DNA of 64,000 bases from Flavobacterium sediminilitoris (GCF_023008245.1 NZ_CP090145.1:3410001-3474000), one strand, 5' to 3'. Shown: positions 52,966 to 62,061, counted from the stretch's first letter. The notes: generated by a model not told the origin, from the sequence alone. Program-made: numbers and translations.

Positions 52966-53822
52966 TTTTCAATATCTTTTACACATCTAAAACCTAAATT
53001 TTGTATCGAATAATTTGCCTTAATACTTCCTCTAAAAGCATATCTCATAAAAGCAGCATAGTTCATTAAATCAGTAGCGTTTAAAGAACCACTTCCACAG
53101 AATAGATTATTGTTTTCTGCTGAATCACTTCTAGATTCACCTGTAATTAAAATAGAGTTGAAATCGGAAGTCCATTCCCAAACCAAACCATGCAAATCAT
53201 AAATTCCATAATAATTTTTGAAAGTATGACCAACTTCATTTTGGTAGGTTTTTGGTTTTTCGTACCAATCTAAAATATTTTGGTTATAGGATTCAATTTC
53301 TCTTGCATCTGCCTTTGTTTCGTTTGCCATTGCTACATATTCCCATTCATCTACTGTTGCTAATCGTTTACCTTGGCAATCGCAATAGGCATTTGCTGCA
53401 TACCAAGATACGTTTGTAACAGGACTGTTTGGTTTTGAATTTGTACTTAACAAAGTATCATTTTTCCATTTTACAAGATAATTTCCATCTGCAAATATTT
53501 TTTTAACTTTTGATTTTTGCCATTTTTCATTTTTCTTTACAAAATCAAGAAATTCTTCATTTGTAACAGGATATATATCCATAAATAAATCATTTACAAT
53601 TACTTGCTCTTGATTTTTCCCATATAAAGGAACATAACTTCCACCTTTTACTAAAACCATTTCAGTTGTAACTTTAAAAGAGCTATATTGTTCTTGTTCT
53701 ATAATTACATTTGAAATAGGATTAATTTCAGTAGTTGTTTGTTCTTTACTTTTTTGACAAGAAACGATAAGTGTGAAGATTAATATGAATACTATTCTAT
53801 ACATTAATTTATGTTTTTTCAT
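52962..53822 (-). CDS. nirV: NirV-like formylglycine-generating-enzyme-fold lipoprotein
   Basis: The start at 53822 is preferred because an upstream ATG (53864) lies inside a hairpin; it gives a lipoprotein signal ending FTLIVSC. The SUMF1/FGE fold is shown by MVLVKGGSYVP, MDIYPVTNEEFLDFV, VSWYAANAYCDCQGKRLATVDEWEYVA, LVWEWTSDF and LGFRCVKD. NirV is found next to nirK in several denitrifiers, with an unclear role in nitrite reductase maturation. It is directly downstream of nirK here. Confidence 0.85.
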   Translation of the reverse strand: MKKHKLMYRIVFILIFTLIVSCQKSKEQTTTEINPISNVIIEQEQYSSFKVTTEMVLVKGGSYVPLYGKNQEQVIVNDLFMDIYPVTNEEFLDFVKKNEKWQKSKVKKIFADGNYLVKWKNDTLLSTNSKPNSPVTNVSWYAANAYCDCQGKRLATVDEWEYVAMANETKADAREIESYNQNILDWYEKPKTYQNEVGHTFKNYYGIYDLHGLVWEWTSDFNSILITGESRSDSAENNNLFCGSGSLNATDLMNYAAFMRYAFRGSIKANYSIQNLGFRCVKDIEK

Positions 53823-53832
53823 TATTAAAAAA

Positions 53833-53869
53833 TAACCATGATAGTCACAATCAAGTACTATCATGGTTA
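53833..53869 (-). terminator. Hairpin between nirK and nirV
   Basis: A 12-bp inverted repeat (TAACCATGATAG and CTATCATGGTTA, 13-base loop) follows the nirK stop. On the minus strand it is followed by T-poor sequence, so it is a partial terminator or RNA-stability element rather than a strong stop. Confidence 0.6.
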
Positions 53870-53882
53870 ATAATAGTACTAA

Positions 53883-55328
53883 CTATTTATTCTCTTGTCT
53901 TATTTTAGCTACCATTTCTTTAGTAACTTCTTTTTTACTGTTATCCCAAGTACTATACACATACGTTAAAACGTTTGCAATTTCCTCATCTGTTAATGTT
54001 TGTGCCGTCATAACACTATTGTATTTTTTACCATTAACTGTCATTTCTCCCGTTTTACCTCTAAGTACTATTTCAATTGCTCGATTTACATCTGCATTTA
54101 AATAATCTGATTTAGCAAGAGGTGGAAAAGCATTTGGTAAACCTTCTCCGTTTGGTTGATGACATGCAAAACAAGTTGTTGAGTAAATTGATTTCCCTTC
54201 TGCAATTCTTTCAGGTAAAGTGACAGCTATTGTAGGAGAAGCAGATTTATTTCCTGGCATTGTTTGAATTGTTCCTCCTTCTGGTAAATACACATTATCT
54301 GATTGTGTTCCAGAATAAATGGTTTTATTTTCATCTCCAGTTACTTTTAAAATTCCTAAACTACCTTTGTTAAATGTTCTAAAAATAGAATGATCTACAA
54401 TTACTAATGATCCAGGCACATCTACTTTAAAGTCTACAATTACTGCTCCTCCTGCAGGAACTAAAGTAGTTTGCACATTTTTATTAATCATGGATCCTCC
54501 TTCTATATGTACATTGTCGAAAATTTCACCAATAACATGGAATGAAGACACTAAGTTTGGACCTCCATTACCTACATACAAACGTACAGTTTCTCCAACT
54601 TTTGCTGTTATTTCATTATCTCCTGTTAGTGATCCTGTTTTTCCGTTGAAAACTACATAATCGGGTTCTTCTTTAATTGCTTTTGCCATATCGAAAGGTT
54701 GTAATCCTTTTTCTCCATAAGCACCTTTTGTATAGAAATCTCCTTGCATAACGTAGTACTCTTTGTCTACTTTTGGAAGTCCACCTGCTGGTTCAACCAA
54801 AATTAAACCATACATACCATTAGCAATATGCATTCCTACTGGAGCAGTAGCACAATGGTACACAAATAGACCTTCATTTAAAACTTTAAAAGAAAAAGTA
54901 ACTTCGTGCCCTGGAGCAACAAATGAAGATGCTGCACCACCACCTGGTCCTGTTACTGCATGTAAATCAATATTATGAGGTAATTTATTGTCTGGGTGAT
55001 TTTTTAAATGAAATTCAACTTCATCACCAACTCTAGTCCTAATAAAACTTCCTGGAACAGTACCTCCAAATGTCCAATACATATACTTAACACCATCGGC
55101 CATTTCGCCTTCTTGTTCTAATATTTCTAAATTGACAATTAATTTTTTAGCTGGTCTATCCCCTACAGGTTTTGGAACAAATGGCGGAGAAGTTAATTCT
55201 GCAATAATTGGTGCTCCTTCTGTTTTTATATTTGAAGGATCAATGACTACTTCGTTCTTCTCATTTGATTTACAACTTGCTAATAAGGTGATTACTGTAA
55301 TAGCAAGTATTAATTTCATGCTTTTCAT
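53883..55328 (-). CDS. nirK: Copper nitrite reductase with C-terminal cytochrome c domain
   Basis: NirK reduces nitrite to NO. The lipoprotein signal ends at Cys19. The two cupredoxin domains carry type 1 copper ligands H118, C159, H167 and M172, and type 2 ligands H123, H158 and H313. Catalytic D121 and H264 are present ([39 protein letters not shown]). A C-terminal haem c domain has C386-FA-C389-H390. An in-frame ATG 3 codons in is an equally possible start. It lies 9 bp after norB. Confidence 0.96.
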   Translation of the reverse strand: MKSMKLILAITVITLLASCKSNEKNEVVIDPSNIKTEGAPIIAELTSPPFVPKPVGDRPAKKLIVNLEILEQEGEMADGVKYMYWTFGGTVPGSFIRTRVGDEVEFHLKNHPDNKLPHNIDLHAVTGPGGGAASSFVAPGHEVTFSFKVLNEGLFVYHCATAPVGMHIANGMYGLILVEPAGGLPKVDKEYYVMQGDFYTKGAYGEKGLQPFDMAKAIKEEPDYVVFNGKTGSLTGDNEITAKVGETVRLYVGNGGPNLVSSFHVIGEIFDNVHIEGGSMINKNVQTTLVPAGGAVIVDFKVDVPGSLVIVDHSIFRTFNKGSLGILKVTGDENKTIYSGTQSDNVYLPEGGTIQTMPGNKSASPTIAVTLPERIAEGKSIYSTTCFACHQPNGEGLPNAFPPLAKSDYLNADVNRAIEIVLRGKTGEMTVNGKKYNSVMTAQTLTDEEIANVLTYVYSTWDNSKKEVTKEMVAKIRQENK

Positions 55329-55337
55329 ATATAAATT

Positions 55338-56672
55338 TTAATTAGTTTCTAAAGCTTCGTCTGTTGGTAAGCCGTATTTTATAAATTCGTAGATATACAT
55401 TCCTATACCTACAGTAAACATTGTTGCACAGATTAATAAAACTACAAAGTGAATTGCAATTTCATTTTGAACATCCATGAAATCCATTTTTAATTTTCTT
55501 TCCATATACACTTGTGCAACTCCAGCTACACCAAAAGCTACAGTCATTCCAAGTATACCAATATTGGAAATCCAAAATGCCATTTGTCCTGTTGTATTGT
55601 TATAGCGTTTACGACCAGTTAAGTTTGGTAATGCATAACTAATAATAGCTAAAACTATCATTGCATAAGCTCCCCAGAAAGCATAATGACCATGCATTGC
55701 TGTTACTAAAGTACCATGTGTGTATAAATTAGTTTGTGGTAAAGTATGTGCAAAACCTAATAAACCTGCACCTATAAAAGATACAATTGCTGCACCTATT
55801 GTCCAAAATAATGCTAATTTATTTGGATGACTTTTTTCTCCTTTACGATACATATTTACTGCAAATAATGCCATGGCTAAGAAAGCTAAAGGTTCTAATG
55901 CAGAAAATATACCGCCAACAATTAACCAAATTTTGTTTACACCAATGTAGTAATAATGGTGACCAGTACCTAATACTCCAGATAAGAAAGTTAATCCGAC
56001 AATTACATATAACCATTTTTCAATAACCTCTCTATCTACACCAGTAAGTTTAATTAATAAGTAAGATAAAATACCTCCCATAATTAACTCCCATACACCT
56101 TCAACCCATAAATGAACAACCCACCATCTAAAGAATGAATCCATTACTTGACTATCGAACCAAATCATTCCTGGAATGTAAAGTAAAGCTGCAAATACTA
56201 ATCCCATTGTTAGTACTAAAGCAGTAGTTGTTTTTCGTTTTCCTTTAAATAGAGTTCCTAAAATTAATCCTAAGAAAACTAATACGTTAACAACTACTAA
56301 GAAATCTAGTTCTCTTGGAATTTCTAAAAATTTCCTTCCTTCCCAATGATTAAAATGAAATCCTGCTATTGCAATTACACCTACAACTGCAAGAGAAATC
56401 AATTGAATATACGCCCATTTTATACTTATTAATTCGCGTTGCGCTTCTTCTGGAATTATATAATATGCTGCACCCATAAATCCAGTTAAAAGCCATACTA
56501 CAAGCAAATTTGTATGAACAGCTCTTGCTGTATTGAATGGAATTATATCGTGTAAGCCTTGTAATCCTATTCGATCAAAGCCCATTATAAAGCCATAAAT
56601 AATTTGCAACGAAAACAAGAGCATGCATAATGCAAAAAACCAATAGGCTACTTTTTGTGATTTATATTTCAT
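55338..56672 (-). CDS. norB: Nitric oxide reductase catalytic subunit (cNOR)
   Basis: NorB is the haem b/b3-FeB subunit that turns NO into N2O. Twelve helices carry the ligands in RAVHTNLLVVW, RWWVVHLWVEGVWE, LGTGHHYYYIGV and VTAMHGHYAFWGAYAM. The Glu in VEGVWE marks the cNOR type. It is 444 residues, a normal length, and 4 bp from norC. Confidence 0.96.
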   Translation of the reverse strand: MKYKSQKVAYWFFALCMLLFSLQIIYGFIMGFDRIGLQGLHDIIPFNTARAVHTNLLVVWLLTGFMGAAYYIIPEEAQRELISIKWAYIQLISLAVVGVIAIAGFHFNHWEGRKFLEIPRELDFLVVVNVLVFLGLILGTLFKGKRKTTTALVLTMGLVFAALLYIPGMIWFDSQVMDSFFRWWVVHLWVEGVWELIMGGILSYLLIKLTGVDREVIEKWLYVIVGLTFLSGVLGTGHHYYYIGVNKIWLIVGGIFSALEPLAFLAMALFAVNMYRKGEKSHPNKLALFWTIGAAIVSFIGAGLLGFAHTLPQTNLYTHGTLVTAMHGHYAFWGAYAMIVLAIISYALPNLTGRKRYNNTTGQMAFWISNIGILGMTVAFGVAGVAQVYMERKLKMDFMDVQNEIAIHFVVLLICATMFTVGIGMYIYEFIKYGLPTDEALETN

Positions 56673-56676
56673 ATTC

Positions 56677-57132
56677 TTATTTTATTTTATGTTGATCTTT
56701 CATTTTATCTTTTGCTAATGGAGAAACAATTCTGTCGAATCCATTTAAATCAATATTGCCTATCCATTTAAAATAAGCTACCATTGCATCTGCATCTTCA
56801 GCGCTCATTTTGTATGCAACCATTTTTCTACCTTTTGGAGCCCAAGGTATTGGAGACATTAGGACTGCTTTTATGTAACCTTCTCCCCTCCGTTCAATTA
56901 CTTTAGTTAATTCAGGAGCATAATAGCCACCTTCTCCCATTATACTATGACAACCCATACAGTTATTGGATTCCCATATTTCTTTCCCCTTAACAACATT
57001 TTTATCAATGTCTTTGTAGTTGGTTTGGTCATTTCTAGGCATAAAAGAATAAATAGTCAATCCAATAAATATTAGAAAAGTAACTACTGTTCCGCCTAAA
57101 AAAAACGCTCTTGCTTGAGATTTTGAAAGCAT
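56677..57132 (-). CDS. norC: Nitric oxide reductase cytochrome c subunit
   Basis: A single N-terminal membrane anchor (10-30) is followed by a haem c domain with C58-MG-C61-H62 and a likely Met ligand in MSAEDADAM. NorC passes electrons to NorB. It opens the norCB-nirK-nirV-sco-norQDEF operon and is preceded by a Crp/Fnr-type box 87 bp upstream. Confidence 0.95.
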   Translation of the reverse strand: MLSKSQARAFFLGGTVVTFLIFIGLTIYSFMPRNDQTNYKDIDKNVVKGKEIWESNNCMGCHSIMGEGGYYAPELTKVIERRGEGYIKAVLMSPIPWAPKGRKMVAYKMSAEDADAMVAYFKWIGNIDLNGFDRIVSPLAKDKMKDQHKIK

Positions 57133-57218
57133 AGATTTATAGTTTTAGTTAGTATTTTATATAAAGGACTTATCTGTCTTTTATATAATCAAATTTCCCT
57201 ATTTTATTCATTAAAAAA

Positions 57219-57234
57219 TATGATTAGAATCATA
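57219..57234 (-). promoter_or_regulatory. Crp/Fnr-type box of the norCB-nirK operon
   Basis: TATGATTAGAATCATA is nearly identical to the nos box (14678), with 14 of 16 bases shared. TTTG on the minus strand starts at 57193, exactly 33.5 bp from the centre. This is the key promoter for nitrite and NO reduction. Confidence 0.82.
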
Positions 57235-57305
57235 GTAACAGAAAAAACAGGTACAAAAGTTGTTTTTATGAAATTTATTTTTATGGTCGTGAAGCTAAAA
57301 TGAAA

Positions 57306-57336
57306 AAAAGCATAGACTACGACAATCTATGCTTTT
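57306..57336 (-). terminator. Terminator after the fasciclin gene
   Basis: An 11-bp stem AAAAGCATAGA/TCTATGCTTTT with a 9-base loop is followed by T residues on the minus strand, between the fasciclin gene and norC. Confidence 0.85.
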
Positions 57337-57378
57337 CAACTAAAAAAGAAGAATTGTATGAATTAATAATTAACTTTT

Positions 57379-57936
57379 TTATTTAGGTAATAGAACATCT
57401 CCAATTACATGGATTAAACCGTTTGAAGTTTCAATTGTTGCTACAACTTCTGAACCATTTACGAATGTTTTCTCCCCTTGTTTTGTGATTTTTACTTTTC
57501 CTCCATAGACCATATCATACTCTTGACCGTCTTGCATGTATTCTGTTTTTAAATTCCCTACATAAGTATGATAACCTAAAATGTTTTCCAAATCACTTTT
57601 TTTCTCTGGTTTTAAAAGTCCTTCAACTGTTCCTGCAGGCAATTTTTCAAATGCTGCATTAGTTGGTGCAAAAACTGTAAATGGACCAGCATTACTTAAT
57701 GAAGTTACCAAATCCGCAGCTTTTACGGCTGCAACCAATGTTGTATGATCCTTACTTCCTGAAGCAACTTGAACAATATTTGGATTAGAAACATCATCTT
57801 GCACTCCTTCTTGACCAATACTTAGATCGACTGCATTTTCTGAAGATGGAGCTTCTTGTGGAGTTTCAATATTTTCTTTACAACTAGAAGAAAGAAATAT
57901 AAATGCTAGTGCTAAAAAGGAAAATGTTTTTTTCAT
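57379..57936 (-). CDS. Fasciclin-domain lipoprotein
   Basis: A lipoprotein signal (lipobox around SSSC) is followed by one FAS1 domain (about 50-185) with HTTLVAAVKAADLVTSLSN, PFTVFAPTNAAFEKLP, GYHTYVGN and NGLIHVIGDVLLPK. FAS1 proteins mediate adhesion or protein contacts. It has its own box at 57993 with ideal spacing, so it belongs to the denitrification regulon, though its job there is unknown. Confidence 0.88.
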   Translation of the reverse strand: MKKTFSFLALAFIFLSSSCKENIETPQEAPSSENAVDLSIGQEGVQDDVSNPNIVQVASGSKDHTTLVAAVKAADLVTSLSNAGPFTVFAPTNAAFEKLPAGTVEGLLKPEKKSDLENILGYHTYVGNLKTEYMQDGQEYDMVYGGKVKITKQGEKTFVNGSEVVATIETSNGLIHVIGDVLLPK

Positions 57937-57992
57937 AATAGTAGAGCTTTAAATTTTACTGTACAAAGTACCAACATAAAGACTACATATTT

Positions 57993-58008
57993 TATGAGTC
58001 AAATCATA
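57993..58008 (-). promoter_or_regulatory. Crp/Fnr-type box of the fasciclin gene
   Basis: TATGAGTCAAATCATA has one degenerate half-site (TGAG) and one exact (ATCA). The -7 element TACTTTG has its TTTG starting at 57967, exactly 33.5 bp from the centre. The gene starts 57 bp from the box. Confidence 0.75.
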
Positions 58009-58022
58009 AGAAAATAAGAATT

Positions 58023-59234
58023 TTATTTTTCTTTACGATTAAAACTAACTATTGCCAAAATACCTATAAACAATATAAATGCAATGCATAATAATACTTC
58101 ATTTACATAAGGAAGTATTATATAGTTAAACGAGGTTATACCTTGAATTGCTAAAACAAATTCGTTCAAAAAAATTCCAATTATAAAAATTGCTAATCCA
58201 TTTCTTGTGAAACGATTTAATACTAATAATTTGTTTGTATATATATAGACTAATAAGAATGATGAGATAATTGCTAATAAAACTAGGTGTAAATAGGCAA
58301 TAACTATTGGTCTAAATCCGAATGCTAACTTTCCTATTAATGGAACAGTTGAGCCCAATTGAAGAAACAGTTTAATAAACACACATAATAAGATGCTTAC
58401 ATATATATATTTAAAAAGAGAAGAATGTGAAAACTTCGAATTAAATGAATTAACAATTATTTTATAAAATTTTATAAATGCTACAATTTGTAATATTGCA
58501 GCAAATATTGCAATTAAATAAACCCAAAATGGAAGTTTTATCCAAAGAATAGACAGTAGGAAAGCTGGAATACAACTAATGAAAAACCAATTAAATGTTG
58601 TTCTATTTGCTTTTTCGAGTTGAAGATCTGGAACCAATTGACTCACAAAAAGACCTATACATGCAAACCAAAACCATCCATTATATTGAAAGTGTAAATA
58701 AAAATATATGGAAGACAAATAATAATCTTGTTGAATATTTTTAGTTGCCATCATGAATGCCAATGCAAAAGTTCCAAAAGAAGAAATAATATTAAAAAAT
58801 AACGAAGCCTTAAACCAATCTTTACTTAATGTTGACTTCTTTATTAATTTTAAATCTTTTAAAAATAAATAGGCAAACCAAAAAGAAACGAAAAGAGATA
58901 GTGTAGAAAATGCAATTGAAATAAAGTTATATCCATTAAAGATAAAACTAAAAAGCATAATATAAGAACATACCAAATTGGCTATCAAAACTTTATTATA
59001 TTTATTACTATCAAAATCGACACTGATTTTTGATAGAAAATGTACCATCAATACAAACAATGTTTGAGTAACCCAACCTGAAAAAGCAAAATGAGAATGA
59101 GAATGTTGTATGTTTTTTTGATGTATAAAAGGCAATTCAAAAACTATTTTATATCGCATTAAGAGTCCTAAAATTGCAACTAACAATAAATTTAATAATG
59201 AAAATTTAATCCAATTTGAAATTCGAAAATTCAT
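58023..59234 (-). CDS. NorB/CcoN-like 12-helix membrane protein, unknown
   Basis: The 403-residue protein has about 12 helices. Histidines lie in places that recall haem-copper oxidases: H44-x-H46-x-H48 in QHSHSHFAFSGWVTQ, H181 in YLHFQYNGWFWF and H316 in RPIVIAYLHLVLL. These align loosely with haem and FeB ligand helices of the NorB encoded nearby, but the HH pair and the ligand set of a full oxidase are missing. It may bind haem and sense or assist NO metabolism, as NnrS does. It is 1 bp after the regulator gene and cotranscribed. Confidence 0.6.
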   Translation of the reverse strand: MNFRISNWIKFSLLNLLLVAILGLLMRYKIVFELPFIHQKNIQHSHSHFAFSGWVTQTLFVLMVHFLSKISVDFDSNKYNKVLIANLVCSYIMLFSFIFNGYNFISIAFSTLSLFVSFWFAYLFLKDLKLIKKSTLSKDWFKASLFFNIISSFGTFALAFMMATKNIQQDYYLSSIYFYLHFQYNGWFWFACIGLFVSQLVPDLQLEKANRTTFNWFFISCIPAFLLSILWIKLPFWVYLIAIFAAILQIVAFIKFYKIIVNSFNSKFSHSSLFKYIYVSILLCVFIKLFLQLGSTVPLIGKLAFGFRPIVIAYLHLVLLAIISSFLLVYIYTNKLLVLNRFTRNGLAIFIIGIFLNEFVLAIQGITSFNYIILPYVNEVLLCIAFILFIGILAIVSFNRKEK

Positions 59235-59235
59235 A

Positions 59236-59829
59236 TCAATAAAATAATTTATGATTAGTTATCTCTACTTTTTTATCTTTCTTCATCTTTGTTAATGTTC
59301 GGATTACTGTTTCTACTCTTAAGCCTGTAAAATCTGCAATCTCTTGTCGAGTAAAAGGAATTTGCACTTTAACAGTTGGAGTTGTACAGCTTTTTTTATA
59401 ATTGTCTAAAAATGCATTTATTCTAAATTCAGGCTTTTGATTAATAATCTGTCTACTCGTAACCGCTTTTCTGTAGGCTTTAAATGCTAAAAGCTCTAAT
59501 ATTTTCTGATTAATTGCTGGATATTCATGAATAATCGTTAGAAATTTGTCTTTTGAAATTTTAATAACAACACAATCTTCGATAGCAATTGCTGTGCAAG
59601 GATATACTTCATTTATTAAAAGTGGTGGTTCACCAAAACTATTTCCTTTATAGAAAAGACCTTGAGTAAACTCTTTACCATCTTCATTTGTATTAAACAT
59701 CTTTACCGTACCTTGAATAATTTGGTAATAAAATAATGCTAAATCTTCCTCATAAAAGATAACTTCATCTTTTTGATATTTTTTGGAAACTGCTCCCCAT
59801 GTAAATAGTAAATCTAAATCTATTTGCAT
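59236..59829 (-). CDS. Crp/Fnr-family regulator of the denitrification genes
   Basis: An N-terminal cyclic-nucleotide-type beta-barrel (about 10-115) and a C-terminal winged helix (IPFTRQEIADFTGLRVETVIRTLTKM-like region) give 197 residues. The start at 59829 matches the family better than 59850. The recognition helix V-E-T-x-x-R resembles FNR, which binds TTGAT-type half-sites. The N-terminal Cys cluster of FNR is absent, so it is more like DNR/NnrR (haem/NO type). A perfect TGAT-N4-ATCA box precedes it, so it probably regulates itself and the other nine boxed units. Confidence 0.85.
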   Translation of the reverse strand: MQIDLDLLFTWGAVSKKYQKDEVIFYEEDLALFYYQIIQGTVKMFNTNEDGKEFTQGLFYKGNSFGEPPLLINEVYPCTAIAIEDCVVIKISKDKFLTIIHEYPAINQKILELLAFKAYRKAVTSRQIINQKPEFRINAFLDNYKKSCTTPTVKVQIPFTRQEIADFTGLRVETVIRTLTKMKKDKKVEITNHKLFY

Positions 59830-59882
59830 TACTAAACATTTTTTTGTCAATACAAATATTATTTTCCTTCTTAAAATAAAAA

Positions 59883-59896
59883 ATGATATTTATCAT
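59883..59896 (-). promoter_or_regulatory. Crp/Fnr-type box of the regulator gene
   Basis: ATGATATTTATCAT has perfect outer arms ATGATA/TATCAT. TTTG on the minus strand starts at 59856, exactly 33.5 bp from the centre, and 54 bp separate box and start codon. This suggests autoregulation. Confidence 0.78.
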
Positions 59897-59898
59897 AT

Positions 59899-60052
59899 CT
59901 AATGTCTCAAATAAGAAAAATATGTTAAATAGAAGCAATAAAAGGAGTAAATAACAATTCTACTAGTATCAATACCTCCTTTCTCACGAGCCAAATGACC
60001 ATCTTGGGTTTTGTAAAAAATAATATCCTCGATAGTACCTTTCAATTTAATT
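59899..60052 (-). pseudogene. Remnant of a phage/transposon-type protein (N-terminal piece)
   Basis: The minus-strand frame reads IKLKGTIEDIIFYKTQDGHL and AREKGGIDTSRI, then unrelated residues to a TAG at 59899-59901. This matches, from memory, the start of a family of about 200 residues common in flavobacterial prophage-like regions (KGT..D..FYK..DG.L.R.KGG). No start codon is seen in frame and the rest of the protein is missing. It is a truncated relic beside the regulator gene. Confidence 0.55.
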
Positions 60053-60829
60053 ATGCTTTTTTGTCTAGTTATAACATCGAAAAATTTAATAAATAAATCC
60101 CTTAATCATAATCCATATTGCAAAATTTCCGATTGATTATAAAGCAAAATTAAGGTAAAATTAGAAGCAAAAATTAAGCACCTACTCAGATGTCACCCAA
60201 TAAAATAAATGTCATTATAAGCCCTAAGAATAATTAATAAACGAACTTATAACCATTAAAAACCAATTGAAAAGTATAGGTTATTAGTATTTATAGAGTT
60301 CTGTAAGTATATTGGTTTAAAAGTAAAACATGTAGAACCGTATATTATATAAAAAAGCTAGTTTAAAAATTAAACAATTTACTTTCAATTCTCTAATATA
60401 ATTCGTCAATTTATCCCATATAATTTAAGTCAATTTGAATACTATAATGAGGTAATAAAATTGGTTACCCTAAAAAACATTGTAAAGTCTTATAAAATAT
60501 GGATCAATTAGAGTAGACTGTTTCTCTCCAACTCTACTATTAAAAACACTGTGATCCCTTAATATTAAAGAGCTAACGATTTTAAAGTTTTATACAAAAC
60601 TGTGCGAATTTCTCAACTTGTTTAAGTACCTCAAAATTATAGTGATATGAAAATTTATTTTACTGAACCAAGTTTTATAATACAACTATAAAAGTAAACA
60701 AATCTATAATACTTATAAAATATATCAAGATATTGAAAGTAAATATTTATTATGTGACATCTTTTTACTAGATTCACTTATTATTATTTTACTTTGCTTC
60801 TGATTTTAAAAAAAAGAAAATATAATAAA
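60053..60829. other. Gene-free AT-rich stretch
   Basis: About 780 bp with no ORF of recognisable content, RNA gene or clear repeat on either strand. Together with the remnant at 59899-60052 it suggests an old insertion point or degraded element between the denitrification island and the TPR/gyrA genes. Confidence 0.5.
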
Positions 60830-60860
60830 AAAACTGAGCAAAATAATTTTGCTCAGTTTT
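60830..60860 (-). terminator. Terminator after the TPR protein gene
   Basis: A 14-bp stem AAAACTGAGCAAAA/TTTTGCTCAGTTTT with a 3-base loop is flanked by A and T runs. It ends transcription of the 60897-62003 gene. Confidence 0.9.
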
Positions 60861-60896
60861 AACTTTTTTAATCAACTAAAAATTTAAATAAAATTT

Positions 60897-62003
60897 TTAT
60901 TGATTTAATGCTTCAGCCTTGTCTTTCATTTCTAAAACTTCATAAGACATTTTTAATACTTTTTTTGTATTTTGATCTTCAGGACTAAGTTCTAAAGCTT
61001 TTTCAAAATAAGGCAACGATTTCTTAAATAGTTCCTTACGTTTATTCATCAATTCATCAAACTTTTGTTTATTTTCAAGATTTTTATTAATCTCATCAAC
61101 TATTTCTTTATCTTTAACAACAATATCATAACCTAGACTGAAATACATTTGAAATTCTCCATTTATCAATTGCTCATCATTTACATTTAAAGATTTTGCT
61201 ATTTCAAATGCTTCTTTTGCTTTATCAATATTCTTATTTTGTAAAGCAACCAAAGCTATCATTTTATAAACCTCTCCTTTTTTCTCTTCTAATTTTTCAT
61301 CTCTTGGTTTTTCGTAAGTCCCTAAAGAGACCATATTATCACGAGCTTCTTTGTTAGGAAATAAATCTTCAGTATTATCCATTTTATTAATCGCATAATA
61401 ACTAACACTCTTTAAATAATCACTATTCTTCAATTCATCATAAAATCTATCTGCTAATAAATAATCTCCAGCTTGTATAGACAATTGTGCTGAATTTTCA
61501 AGTGCTAACCCTTCATTTTTGGTATCAAATATGTATAAATTATGAAACATTAATGAGGCTTCTCTAAACTTATTTTCTTTATATAACTTTGTAGCTGTAT
61601 TATTCAACAATTCTCTAAAATCAGCTTTTTTATTTTTTAAATCGTCTGAATATATATATTTTCCATTATTTTGTTCTAATTCAATTATTCTGTCTATAGT
61701 TTTTCCATATTCTTCTAAAAAGTCTGGATTAAAAAGTTTTATTTGATCTTCCATAGTAGCATTCACTCCTTTTGAAGCTAAATCTATAGTTGGATAAATA
61801 ACTTTAAAAAAATGCGCATACTTTTTATCCGATTCAGAAGAAGCAATTGATATTAGTTTATCAGAAGATTCTTTATATTTTTTTAAATCTTCATTTGAAA
61901 TATTTTCTTTAAAATAAATTTTCTTAAGTGTTTTTAACTCATCTTTTTGAGCAAAAGTAGTCATTGATACAAACAACACTACTGTTAAAAATAATGATTT
62001 CAT
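60897..62003 (-). CDS. Secreted TPR-like repeat protein
   Basis: A signal peptide (1-18) is followed by an all-helical, Lys/Glu-rich protein (368 residues) with TPR-like pairs. Examples are EASLMFHNLYIFDTKNEG, YKMIALVALQNKNIDKAKEAF and SLPYFEKALELSPEDQNTKK. It likely forms a periplasmic scaffold; no partner can be named. It lies downstream of gyrA on the same strand, separated by a terminator. Confidence 0.8.
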   Translation of the reverse strand: MKSLFLTVVLFVSMTTFAQKDELKTLKKIYFKENISNEDLKKYKESSDKLISIASSESDKKYAHFFKVIYPTIDLASKGVNATMEDQIKLFNPDFLEEYGKTIDRIIELEQNNGKYIYSDDLKNKKADFRELLNNTATKLYKENKFREASLMFHNLYIFDTKNEGLALENSAQLSIQAGDYLLADRFYDELKNSDYLKSVSYYAINKMDNTEDLFPNKEARDNMVSLGTYEKPRDEKLEEKKGEVYKMIALVALQNKNIDKAKEAFEIAKSLNVNDEQLINGEFQMYFSLGYDIVVKDKEIVDEINKNLENKQKFDELMNKRKELFKKSLPYFEKALELSPEDQNTKKVLKMSYEVLEMKDKAEALNQ

Positions 62004-62023
62004 TTCGTTTGATAGTTTTTAAT

Positions 62024-62058
62024 TTTAAAGCCCAAAACTAATCATTTTGGGCTTTAAA
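62024..62058 (-). terminator. Terminator after gyrA
   Basis: A 14-bp stem centred on AAAGCCCAAAA/TTTTGGGCTTT, with a 7-base loop, lies just after the gyrA stop on the minus strand. Confidence 0.9.
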
Positions 62059-62061
62059 TAA

